This document shows, in pieces, positions 22,723 to 33,206 of a stretch of DNA of 64,000 bases (position 1 is the first letter of the stretch; each line of letters starts with the position of its first letter). A program made the position numbers and the translations under genes. A model generated the notes under the pieces. The model saw nothing but the letters and a program-made list of their open reading frames with translations, made no database searches and had not been told where the DNA came from. Origin of the DNA: Astrothelium macrocarpum. Its lineage: Eukaryota; Ascomycota; Dothideomycetes; Trypetheliales; Trypetheliaceae. The stretch is taken from NCBI GenBank assembly GCA_021030915.1, contig JAGEMR010000015.1, positions 186,001 through 250,000 of the forward strand, in the 5' to 3' direction.

Positions 22723-23377
22723 ATGGCTGCGCGCACGGAGGTGTCCAGTCCGCATGGAGTGAAACGATGCGGTGATGACAGTCTTGATAGCGAACAGCGC
22801 CTTGCGAAGCGCTTCAACCTGCTAAATATTGGTATGTCTTTTTGGACACAGATTTCATTGTAAATACTAACAGACTGCAGATCGTGAAGGCAAATTCTAC
22901 ATTCCCGTTTCGGCTGATCACTCCACAACCACATCAAAACCCTCCCAGTCTAATAGTGATTTGATGCAGGTCGAGGACACAAAAGACCGGGTGTTCATCT
23001 ATGACCTAGAAGCCGAACTCGCGGAGAGCGAGCCAGACGAAGAGCAGTTGGTTTTCATCCCAGACATCGAGCGACACCTTGCAAAAGTTCCCAAGCATAT
23101 CTTGACAGATCAAGACGAGAAGGCAAAGAAGGAGAATCAACTGATTCTTTACCAAATACCGGCCGCGCTATCTGTGCCGGAAGATAAAGACAGCGTTCGC
23201 AAAGCAATTATAGAGGCCAGGGCGAGAGCACAACAGAAGCAGGAGCAGCTTCGAACAGATCCACCTGCTGCACAAACTACCGATACGTCAAAATTTCCTC
23301 GGCCGGATAATCATACTCTGCGGGACATGAATGAAGGCATGATTGAGGAAGATGTGGATGCAATGGACATAGAGTAG
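22723..23377 (+). CDS. Conserved fungal protein of unknown function
   Basis: Exons are 22723-22831 and 22881-23377 with a 49-nt intron that carries a textbook branch site TACTAAC and acceptor CTGCAG. The ATG at 22723 begins MAARTEVSSP and splicing gives RFNLLNIDREGKFYIPV. The product is 201 aa, acidic, with no membrane span or signal. Distinctive blocks are LVFIPDIERHLAKVPKHIL, then NQLILYQIPAALSVPE and DSVRKAIIEARARAQQK. The block order is familiar to me from uncharacterised fungal proteins, but I cannot name a function. The C-terminal end EEDVDAMDIE is very acidic. The pairing with ALA1 through a 130-bp promoter suggests co-expression but not a shared role. Confidence 0.75.
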
Positions 23378-23699
23378 TTCCCAGGCCGCACGGTTTCAAC
23401 ACAGATTTTATTCATAGCACTTTTGTGCAATTGTCATGGCTACGCGATTTTGACGGGATTTCAGTAGACTTGGGAGCAGAACATCACAGATTTCCAAGTC
23501 GAAGACGTGTAGATTTGATCAGTCTCAAAGATGAAACAATGCATGATAGTCCGTGAGTCGTCTTGAATATTTTGGCACGGCGCAATGGAACAGGAAGCAA
23601 AAGCAATCACGGGAAACCGCGTCGCGCTCGCGCTCGCGCCCCGCGTTTACCGTATACCTTACTTCCCTGAGCGCATCCGATGCAAACGGGATTTTATCC
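23378..23699. other. Short tandem intergenic region
   Basis: 322 bp between the unknown gene and FAN1. An open frame upstream of the FAN1 ATG begins with GTG at 23553 and is taken as 5' leader. It includes an alternating CG-rich run around 23622. Confidence 0.45.
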
Positions 23700-26367
23700 A
23701 TGGCGTTGCAACCTCAGTCGCCTGCCAAGCACAATCAGATGCTAGGGAAGTTCTCGAAACAAGGTGCATCCACTCAAAAGCCTCATGCTATCGAGCAGCG
23801 CCCCTCAAAGCGCCAAAAAAGATCTCGGATTGATGATGACGTTAACGGAGAAATCCCTCGTGAAAGCACATCCTCATCACTGAAATCCCGACCTCAGGAG
23901 ATCCCATATTCGGATATCGATTCAGATGACGAGATACATGATGAAGTCACTTCTTTGCAACGTACAGATCTCGAATCTGCACTCCCTGCAATTAAGACTG
24001 AAAAGGAGGCGATTGAAGAGTATGAATCACAACGAGCCGCACATAATGCAGGGCTCGGGCTTGAAGGTCGTTTAGAAAAAGCGGAATGGGTAAAAGGGCG
24101 AACTTCAATCTACGTGGACGCTTTCAACTTAGCACTAGCTACGGTATTGGAAGAGGAGAGTCACCTTTTCGATGCAGCCGAGATGAAAGTTTTCGAAGAG
24201 TGGAAAGCATTGAGCTATGAAGCGCAGTACTTGTGAGATACAATGTGAAAGCCCCATGCGTCTGACCATGACTGAACATCAGCTGATCAGATACGTGCGC
24301 CTCTTCTTGAGGAAAACATCCGCATGGCATCGGATTCGAAATCTTGGTTATCACAGCGATATTTCAAACCTAGAGCATCCGATCGAAGAGCTTCGGTTAC
24401 CAAGAATGCTACCAGAAATAGCATGGGAACATCAACAAACTCCAGGGGAGCTCGAAGTACCCGAAGGAACTACTCTGGGGCAGACTTTCACATTTGCTGA
24501 TCACTCCAGCGAACATATCACAACCTTGGACGAAGCTTCAACATTGTTAAGATTAGATGAGCTTAAGGCTATGGCCAAGGATGTTAAAGCGCAGGGGAAG
24601 AATAAGAAAGAATTACTTGCCTCACTAAGGAGGACAAGCGGAAACCAATCTGGTCTAGGGTTTCTAAAGAGAGGGGATACCGAAAACAGTGTGGAATCAG
24701 AAAATTTCGGCGTCAACAACAAAAGTAGAGATCCAAGCCCGACCAAGGAAAATAGAGACGGTCACTTTCTTCGAAAGATCATGGTGGAAACCGGACCTTG
24801 TATCAGACTCACCACTGCACCTCTCAAGTTATTCGAAAGAGTACATCTCGTTTTTTACAGATCTACAGAGTGGACTGAGAAGTCTCTGACAACAATCATT
24901 CTGGCAAGAATAGCGCGTAGGAACTTCCCAGAGTACATTGTATCGCGGTCGGCCAACATTTTCCCATCACGTGCCTTGCTTTTGGAGTTCGAAGCATCAA
25001 TTCGGACCCAATTCAGAGTAGACAATATCCTCGAATTCAACGGTACGCCTACTCGACAAGGCTTGGAAACAGTGCTGAATATTTTTGAAGAAATTTATCC
25101 CCGGTGGGCTGTACTGCTCAGGGAGGAACAGCAAAAAGAAGACGGTATTTACTCTAGTGGCGAAGGTGCCTACTTACGTCGCCTATCTCCAGCCTGGGTC
25201 TATACCCGTATTATACATAAAGGGGCTGACGTGCTCGGCAAATTCAAGCAGCATAAACGGGAACATGGTATTCTCTCGGAACTTCTGGACCAAAGGCTTT
25301 TTCATCCTGCAAGGCGAGGCGCATGGTATCAGCGCAAAGGCCTGCTCGAAGAACATTATATGGCCAGCTTATCGCCTAATGAAGGGCGCAATGATGAAGC
25401 TCAAAAGAAGCACTGGAAGCAAGTTGCCCTACAGACATGCGAGAACGGATTACAAGACAACCATGTGCACATAATCTATCATTATGATCTTCAAAAGCGT
25501 GTTATGAAACTTGAACGTACTCTCAAGATTGCAAAACGTCATCAGCATGACTTTGATCACGTTCGGCTAGCCAAACCTGTTGAACGCACCTTTGAAGGTA
25601 TCCGCATTGAACACTCACCACCTCCCTCAAACCTTCTCAATGGCATCATCTCTACAAGTGTCAAACATTCCAGTGCTGTGTCATTCACGTCCACTCGCCG
25701 TGGCGCCAAGACAATCTGGGTCGATCCTGCCTCCCCTTTGGACTCACCGACCGAATGCAGTGTGGAAGAAATGTGTCTGTCCCAATACCGTGCACTCGGC
25801 TACCGCGGCTACCATTCCGAAGGCGGCATCCTCCGTACGCTCTTTGCCTACCTTTTCTATGACATACTTTTCACCTATGTTCCCAATGTTTTCCAAACAC
25901 CTTATCAAACCTGTCCGTTGGATTTACATAGCGATGCCTTTTATCCGAGCCGGCTGAGCGAAGTGAATCAAAGATTAGCAGAGATCAGCAATGGGCAGGG
26001 AAAGAAAATTGTTAAGAGGGTTTGGGACGAACACAAAGAGCGGAAGACTTGTGTGGTTGGACTGGATTGGTCTTTCGATATCAATGACCTCTTGGAGATA
26101 GTGGAATCATTTGGAGGTGAAGCTTTGAGTACTTGTTGTAAGGTATTAGCTCAGGAGTATGGACAGAGGGGAGGGGGGGTGCCGGATTTGTTCCTATGGA
26201 AGAAGGACGGGGTAGAAGATCAGGGCGAGGTGGTGTTTGCAGAGGTCAAGAGTGAGAATGACCGCTTGAGCGATACCCAGAGGCTTTGGATTCATGTTTT
26301 GACTGGAGCCGGGGTGAAGGTAGAACTGTGCAACGCGGTTGCGAAGGAGGTAAGGCATTCCGTGTAA
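23700..26367 (+). CDS. FAN1: FAN1 structure-specific nuclease (VRR-NUC)
   Basis: Fanconi-associated nuclease homologue, a 5' flap endonuclease/exonuclease in interstrand crosslink repair in the nucleus. Exons are 23700-24232 and 24291-26367, with a 58-nt intron; splicing gives YEAQYLYVRLFLRKTSAWHR, a FAN1 hallmark. The product is 869 aa. A basic and acidic N-terminus (SKRQKRSR) is followed by a SAP-like helix pair (LDELKAMAKDVKAQGKNKKE), a solenoid middle, and the C-terminal VRR-NUC domain. Active-site residues are visible: the EG of YHSEGG, then PD at 809-810 and EVK at 829-831 followed by DRLSD. There is no UBZ-type CxxC zinc finger at the N-terminus, as in other fungal FAN1 proteins. The first in-frame ATG, at 23700, is taken as start. 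Confidence 0.93.
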
Positions 26368-27165
26368 CATTGATACTTGTAAACCGCCGCTATACTAGCA
26401 TATTTCGGGGAGACTTCTGATGCGATTGGAACAAGATGACCAATTCAATGGGGGTACTGGATGAGCCAGAGAGAAAATTTGTATAAAAGAGTAGATATCT
26501 CAGACTTTCGTAAGGACCAACCTAGCTCTTTCGTTGTTTTATTCCTCCAAATGGGTCATCGTTCCCTGTCAGGAGTATCTTCTCAGTCAATCTCAGTCAA
26601 GCTATGGGGAATAATCCTGAGTCGAACTTGAGCAAGCCTCAGATATTTGGCTGTGATATCTCCTTTGAACTTCTTCAGGCTATCTCGGGGTGAAATCTTG
26701 CAAAGAATAAGCCCTGTCTCCTTGGCCTGCTGTTAGATCCTGGTTCAAGGGCGTTGAGACGAACCGAGGACTCATGATAAACGATCGACACGCTCTGTTC
26801 TCCCGTTGCATGGTTGCGAGATGAAGCAAAAGTCTAGCTGATGGACCGGCTTACTCAACTATACTATGGACTTTAATGACGGGCTCACTCGTCGAGGCGA
26901 TTACTTATACGAACCGGCTTCGGAATGAACGCACCGAGGGAAACCCCTTTTCCTCTTCATTGAGACTATCCGCATATCCAATTTCTGTCCCGTAGAATCG
27001 ATCAAGTTTTTTTCTAAATTTGGGACTGGAAGATATATTGAGGTTTGATACGGTTGAAATTACTTATCTAACTTGGTGGAATATTGTTCGTCACGGTATA
27101 CGGATGTTGACTGTTAACACATTCAGTCTCTCCGATTTGAAACTATCTAGTCTCCCAGGGGGTAG
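26368..27165. other. Convergent intergenic region, no gene seen
   Basis: About 800 bp between FAN1 and the MFS permease stop. It holds a small direct repeat, CTCAGTCAA twice, near 26582-26600, and no supported gene. Confidence 0.5.
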
Positions 27166-29056
27166 CTAAAACACGTATCTGAAGTTTTTGTTTTCCCGGT
27201 CCGTCAGGTCACCGAAAGCAGTCTCGTCGAGGTCTTTTTCTTCGACCTTTCCATACAATCGATCACGACGTCGATTCTCAATGTTGAGTAAAGTATAGAA
27301 GCAGCAAATCGTCACTACTTCAACCAAGTGACTTACGATCATGCTCCAAATACCAAGCCTGTAGGTAGGTGCTTGGTCTGTCTTGTAGAAAAATGGACCT
27401 GTGACTAATCAGTATGATGTGGTCATGAGCCATAGAAATCTCCACGAAAGCGATGATGGTTCATGAACGAGACAAGAGAACTAGAAGTAAAATGAGCAGT
27501 GTTCAGCGAACCTATAATATTGCCAGTGCAGTATCCCAGGAACAATACAGCATTGGTGAAGACTTTCTTCGTATGGCCTGCAGTATTTGCCGTTGAGAGA
27601 CTCAATATCATGACAAAAGCAGCATTGTATGGTCCTGTCAGATAGTATCCCCATAGCCTCGCGATTTTGTGGTCCTGGCTCACATATGCTAGCATAAAGG
27701 CACCAGTGATATTCGGGCACAACCATAAGAGAATGAAGATGCACCTCGTGTTCATCTTCCTCTTTGCACACGTGTAATCATTCAAGAATACACAAAGCAG
27801 AATGCTCAATGCAATCAATACGCCGTACGGCACCTGCATAAGGGTTGTAACGAGCGTGCTAAACCCGAATCCTTGGATAATCAGCGTTCCAAAATTCGAA
27901 ATCCCCCCGTTAGGAACATTCCCCACAACCCCTAGAAGGAAGAACAAGTACGTCTTCGGATCATACATCGCTTCTTTCAGCTGATATAGCTTCAACCGCT
28001 TATTCTCCACACCCGTCTGATTCTCTCTCAACCTTTCCACAGCCACTCTCCTCTCGTCCCACGACAGCCCCTTCGCCGTCACCGGACTATCCGGCAGCAT
28101 CACCAGCATCACCAGCCCCCACACCGTGCATGCAGCTCCCACAATCAGAAACTCGTATCGCCACGAGGCCAGTGCGCCGCGAATATGCCCAATGCCATAT
28201 CCTATGAGGCCCCCCAGCGCAATACCTCCACCATTCGCAGCATACCATATGCCCATCCGTACAGGCTGTTGTCTCCGAGTATACCACATGGAAGTGATGA
28301 GCATAAATGCCGGATCCGAGCAGGCTTCGGCGGCGCCGGAAAGCGCGCGGAGGACGGCGAGCGAGGCGAAGCTCTACGGGCGGAAGGAAAGAGAGGTCGT
28401 CAGTCGACCCCGGCTTCGGAGGAAGGGGGATTGAAGGAGAGAGGAGCGGGAAGGAGGAAAGAGCGTTTAGGGGGAAAGGAATAGGCGGGACATACATTAG
28501 ACACGGCTTGCAGCATGAGCAGAATACCCCAGGCACAGATATTGCCCCCAAGATATTTGCCCACGGGAAACCTCTGGAGACCGAAGTTGGTTGGGATCGC
28601 CCAGGCGAGGAAGCCAAAGTAGAAGATGCTGCTCAGCCAATTGTAGTCTGCACCGGCGAGATGGAGGTCGGTCTTGATGCCGAAAATGGCTGCGTATGAA
28701 AGGGTAGTCTTGTCAATGTAGAAGAATGCATAGCAGACGGTCAGATACGGCAGAATCATGAAGTCTATCCGGCGGACGAGACGTCGCTCGATAGCCGGAT
28801 CGATTTGGGCATGAGATTGATGGAGCTCGGTTGGAGACCGGAACAAATTGGCAGCAACGTCTCCATCGCGGGGATTAGTGGTGTCGTGGGTTTGAAAGTG
28901 GGAAGCTGAGTTTCGAGCAGTAGATTCAATGTGCGTCGTGACTCCTTCCTCAGGTGTGAGTTTGAGGGGTGGAGATTTTGGAAAGGACGAGCTTGTGGGC
29001 GAGATGACGTCTCGGGGTGATTCTTTCCGGAACCATGACCGGCCAAAAATACCCAT
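27166..29056 (-). CDS. MFS permease, allantoate/anion:cation symporter type
   Basis: Dal5-like major facilitator, probably importing a small organic anion, vitamin or ureide across the plasma membrane. Exons are 28496-29056, 27512-28373 and 27166-27398; the introns are 122 and 113 nt, longer than the local norm. Splicing restores AVSNSFASLAVLRALSGAAEA and NIIGPFFYKTDQAPTYRLG, both family hallmarks. The product is 551 aa with 12 predicted spans. The N-terminus (about 105 residues) is hydrophilic. RRIDFMILPYLTVCYAFFYI marks the first span, and RLREN in the central loop is also typical of the family. The last 40 residues are charged (ENRRRDRLYGKVEEKD). Substrate is not predictable. Confidence 0.92.
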
Positions 29057-30113
29057 ACTCGACCAAATTAGGAGGAATGAAGGGTCATGAAATTGAATAC
29101 AATCTCACGGATGAAACTATTTATGACAACAAATCCGTTTGTGGCTTGCATAGAAAAAAAAAAAAAAAAGAAACGATCAGCAAAGGGAAGAGACATGGCA
29201 GAAACCCTTTCATCCATTGGATTAGGGAACAGCAGGGAACAGCAGGAGCTACAATAGGTGGATCAATACAATGAATGACCGATGCGACATGTTACATGAA
29301 GAGCTTCCTCATGTGGAGCTCTGTTGGTTATTGCCATGACCCGTTAAACTTTAGCAGCACAACGTGGGGGGTTCTGCCGATCAGTGCGGGGAAGAATACA
29401 AGCTCAGAGCAACGAGTCAGGAGAGAATGAGATCACCATATGCAGCTATACGAATTTCCAACGAGGTCCTCTTTGATAGGCCACACTGCATGGCCAGTGC
29501 CGTCTGTGCAGATGGGAAAAGGAACTCCTCCGATTCGTGCCGAGCCGGAAAGAATGCGATAATAGTACAAAAGTGAGTACATACATTTGATGCTCATGCC
29601 TTCATGGAAACGTCACCGAGAAGGACTTTTAGTCCTCGATTGTGGTAATATGACGTATAAATACAGTTTGAAATGCTCCAAAGTGCACGCCTTAAGTGAT
29701 TCTGTTCCAAAATCCGAGCAATACGCTAGCCGAGGAAGTTGACCCGTCAAGTTCGAATAGTAAAACAAGGAGCACTTATTTGCTCGAAAATGCGAAAGAA
29801 GTCCAAGATAGATCTGAAGATGTTCGATTTTGCAGGGCTTCTTGCCCATTGGACTGGTCAGCAATCCACAAGAAATCGGCTTTCGACATGCATCGAGTCT
29901 CGATTATATAAAGGCGGAAAAGGGCCGAGTCGGCAGATCGCGGAAAGATCGGATCGAAATTCGATGTCAAGAGATGGTAAAATGGTTACCGCATTTTAAG
30001 AATTAAAGCATCCGAAATCCAAGGCAATAGCGACTGCCTGCTTAGGGTTACAACCCACAGTAGCGGTGACATTCTTCGGCGTGCTAGATGCGCACAGCTC
30101 TAGGCGTGCTGCG
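29057..30113. other. Intergenic region with poly-A tract
   Basis: About 1 kb between the permease start and the transcription factor stop. A pure A run of about 17 lies near 29154-29170. No gene or repeat family is visible. Confidence 0.5.
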
Positions 30114-33100
30114 TTATCCTCTTCTCTTCTGAGTCATGGGGTCAATGTAATTGTTACCATAATCCCACGGTCGCTTTTGTCCGCCTTGCAGCGTATTGGC
30201 AACAACGTCCTGCCACATGCTCGGCGTCACGTATGATGGTTGAGGTGCGGCTCCATAGGCAATGTGCTGATTTCCCGCAGTGGGCGAATGGTGCATCTGG
30301 CTTGCATGAGGAGATCCAGACCCGACACTGGACACGCTAGAATAAGATGCCTGACCGGGGTCTGGCTGGACAGGGACAAAGCCTGCAGAAGTTGGGCCTT
30401 GCGTTTTGTGAGGAGGTGAACTTTGTGTAGCGGACGCGTTGGCAGGGGCCGTACCAAATGCTGTGTTCCACTGACTATGCACGTGTCAGCAGAGGCAAAC
30501 GTGGGGGCTAAAACGAAGCGCCACTTACTCAAATATTCTCGACGGATTCCATTGGCCAGGCTCCGTAATTGGCACAGACCCCATCTGCTGGGCGTGCCTC
30601 TGACCCGAAGCCATCATCATCAATGACTGTGCTGCGGGAGAGTCAGCCTTAGATTCCGTACCGCCCGCCGAAATTGGTGGTGTTATTGGATTTGTATGAT
30701 GATAAACCTGACCTGGCTGATCGAGAGGTGAATGATCGTGGCCTGAAAGCTGTGGAGGCCGATAGTCATGTGGTGGACTTGGTTGGCCTGCATCAATCGG
30801 ACTACTATATGGGAAACTAGACTTGAGCTCGAATGGCTTTGTCAGATCAGTAGAAAAGGCCTCTCGTAGAGAATTTATCTGTAGTTGAACTTCCGGCATT
30901 GGCCAAGCATTGATGCACTGCTCCATGATCCGCATATGTCGGGTAAAGTATTCTCGAGCGTCCGCATTCTGTTCTGGATCAGGCGAAGTAATTGCAACCT
31001 GGCACTATCAGACAAGTTGTAAGAATCAGCGCGGAAATAACTCACCAGGTGGAGGATTGTGCAAGTTAAGATGGCGTAGATGGTAAAGTTAATACCGCGT
31101 TGCATACAGAGCAATCCTTGGAGGCCGTCTTGCTGCAAAATAGCTTCCTGAAGCCTGCAAAGCGTCTTTGCAGATGAGTAGCAAATGGAAAAATGCTGCT
31201 TCCAGGCGTCGTTGAAGTCTATGGAAAATTGAAACTGTGGCCTGTGATGCATCACTACCGTCAAATGATGATAGGAGTGAAGGTTGGCAATGAAATGCGA
31301 AGGAATCCAAGGTGCAGAGCCGTCCTGAGGAAGGACAATTTGAAGGTCCCGCGGAAGGTCGCGCATCCACTGCGCAAAGACATGATTGTGCTGTACGAAT
31401 TCAGGCTCCAGTGGCCAATCTTTCTTTCTCTTCTTGAGCCTCCCATGGAGCTGTGCGGTCTCGCGAATATTTGAAATGACTTGCATGAAATAAGCGAACT
31501 GTCGGGAGATTTGGGCTTCGCTTTCATCTAATCCCGATAGTCGAGCAAGGCTAAAGTCCACTGAGTCGACGGGCACGCCGAATTCATGACGCCCTATGTA
31601 ATGTTAGCATCGAGATCTCTGCGTCATAGACTTTGTGTCTCACCTTGTGGGGCACCAATCATTAACTCAACGACGAAGAGTGTGTGCCACACGCGATACT
31701 TGGTAGAACAGTCGTAGATTGACGATCCACATGGCCTGCCCATCTGATGAGCTTCATGGTGCTCATGAAGGTCCAGGTCCTTGGCCATTAGGATCAGGTT
31801 GGCAACCGTTATCCAAGACCGGTAATAATAACCACGCTTGGGCACCGCTTCTCGCGCCTTTAGAATTAGAAGGAATGCCTGTATCGTGCTCATGCGCGGT
31901 ACATCTCTAAAGCTCTCCTCATGTTCTAACCACAGTTAGATGAAATCGACCACGTACAGGCATGATACCACAACTCACTTGCAAACAAGGCCAGCCACTT
32001 GTCAGCTTCGCCCGGCTCGCCCAGCATTCTTGACGCACAGGCGAAGATGCCTTCAAGGATTAAGGGTGAAATCTTTTCTCGGCTGGTGGACCATTGCTGA
32101 TAGAAATAAGATCGATGAAGTACGGGAACGTAAGGGTGAATGTGCGAAAAGAAGTATTCAAAGTATCGCATTGCCTGAGCCTCAGTGGGCATCATGGAAG
32201 GCGGAATTCGAACAACCGAATCGGAACTATGATGATCAGGTATTTGTAACTGAACTTCTTCCATAGCCGGTGCTTCGGCCAGATTCTTGTGGTTGACGAT
32301 GTACGGAGCTGAATTAGTTAGAATTGTTGGTCAAGATGGGTATGGTACAGGAAGCATACCAACGGCCGTATGATCAATCTTCAGCTCCCCGAGCGCTTTA
32401 CTCAGGTTGGCGGTGGCCATATCAGTGCGCCACTCTCTGTCCTCGTTGATGGCGGCAGGTTCAGCAGTAATGGTCGTTGGAGTTGCGTAAATTGATTGAG
32501 AACTGTAAGCGCCATCGGATGAGGGAACATGCTGAGGCATGCTTCCATACGAGACATTGGATTGACTGGTTAGTGTTAGTGGAGGAAGATAATGGTCGTC
32601 GGTATAGGTCCGCGGAATGGAACTTGGAGTGAAGGCCTGAGAGAAAGACGGAGGTGCAGGGCCTACTGGAGCGCTCATGGGGGGCGGAGGTAATGGAGGT
32701 TGGGGGCCTCCAAGATCTTCATCACCGGAAATGCTTCCTGTGGAAGCAGCATCGTAGGATTGCGGCCGCTCCAGGTCAAACACAAAGGTTCCTGGGCCAG
32801 AGTCCTTTTCGTAGCTGATGGTGGGAGGGACGCAGTTGAGCTTCAAGCGAACGCAAGCCGAGCACGGCCAGGTATTTGTCGTAGCGGCATCGCACTTGAT
32901 CTTCCTTCGGCGACAGCCCTCACACGCTCTCATTACCTTGAGGCGTTTATGGCGGTTCTGCTCGTCGACGAAAACAAAGGTCTTCTGGTTCTCCCGCGGC
33001 GCCTGGGCAGGAGGCGCAAAATTGAAATTCTGCATGGGCACAGTTTGAGGTAGCAAAGGCCGATGGATGGCGCCCGAGTTGGTCGCCATGCCTTCCAAGG

Positions 33101-33206
33101 GGAGGGCCAGTTTCTTGAATGCTCCGGCGCTATGAAGAGCAGTGGGAAAGTCAATACTGGGAGCTATCACGGGATGTTGACAGTGGAAGGTGGGGCGCTC
33201 GGGCAT
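30114..33206 (-). CDS. Zn2Cys6 fungal-specific transcription factor
   Basis: Six exons: 32360-33206, 31979-32308, 31644-31925, 31046-31593, 30529-30998 and 30114-30474, with introns of 47-54 nt. The product is about 945 aa. The zinc cluster has C95, C98, C105, C115, C118 and C125 (spacing C-x2-C-x6-C-x9-C-x2-C-x6-C), preceded by basic KRLKVMRACEGC. The Fungal_trans domain occupies about 350-680 (MRYFEYFFSHIHPYVPVLHR). The C-terminal tail is Gln/Pro/Ser-rich, likely an activation region, ending KRPWDYGNNY and QKRRG. The acceptor of exon 5 is ambiguous: AG at 31005 instead of 30999 adds two residues. M40 (MATNSGAIHRP) is an alternative start. The target genes are unknown; the neighbouring permease is a candidate only by position. 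Confidence 0.9.

Noticed and set aside
23553..23699. FAN1 N-terminal extension starting at 23553
   Set aside because: The first codon is GTG; the first ATG, at 23700, gives a normal protein.
29154..29170. Poly-A tract as a retrotransposon tail
   Set aside because: No target-site duplication, reverse transcriptase fragment or element body is visible next to it.
30999..31004. Two-residue alternative at the fifth exon of the transcription factor
   Set aside because: Both acceptors keep frame; the one giving a 47-nt intron was preferred over 41 nt, but this is not decisive.
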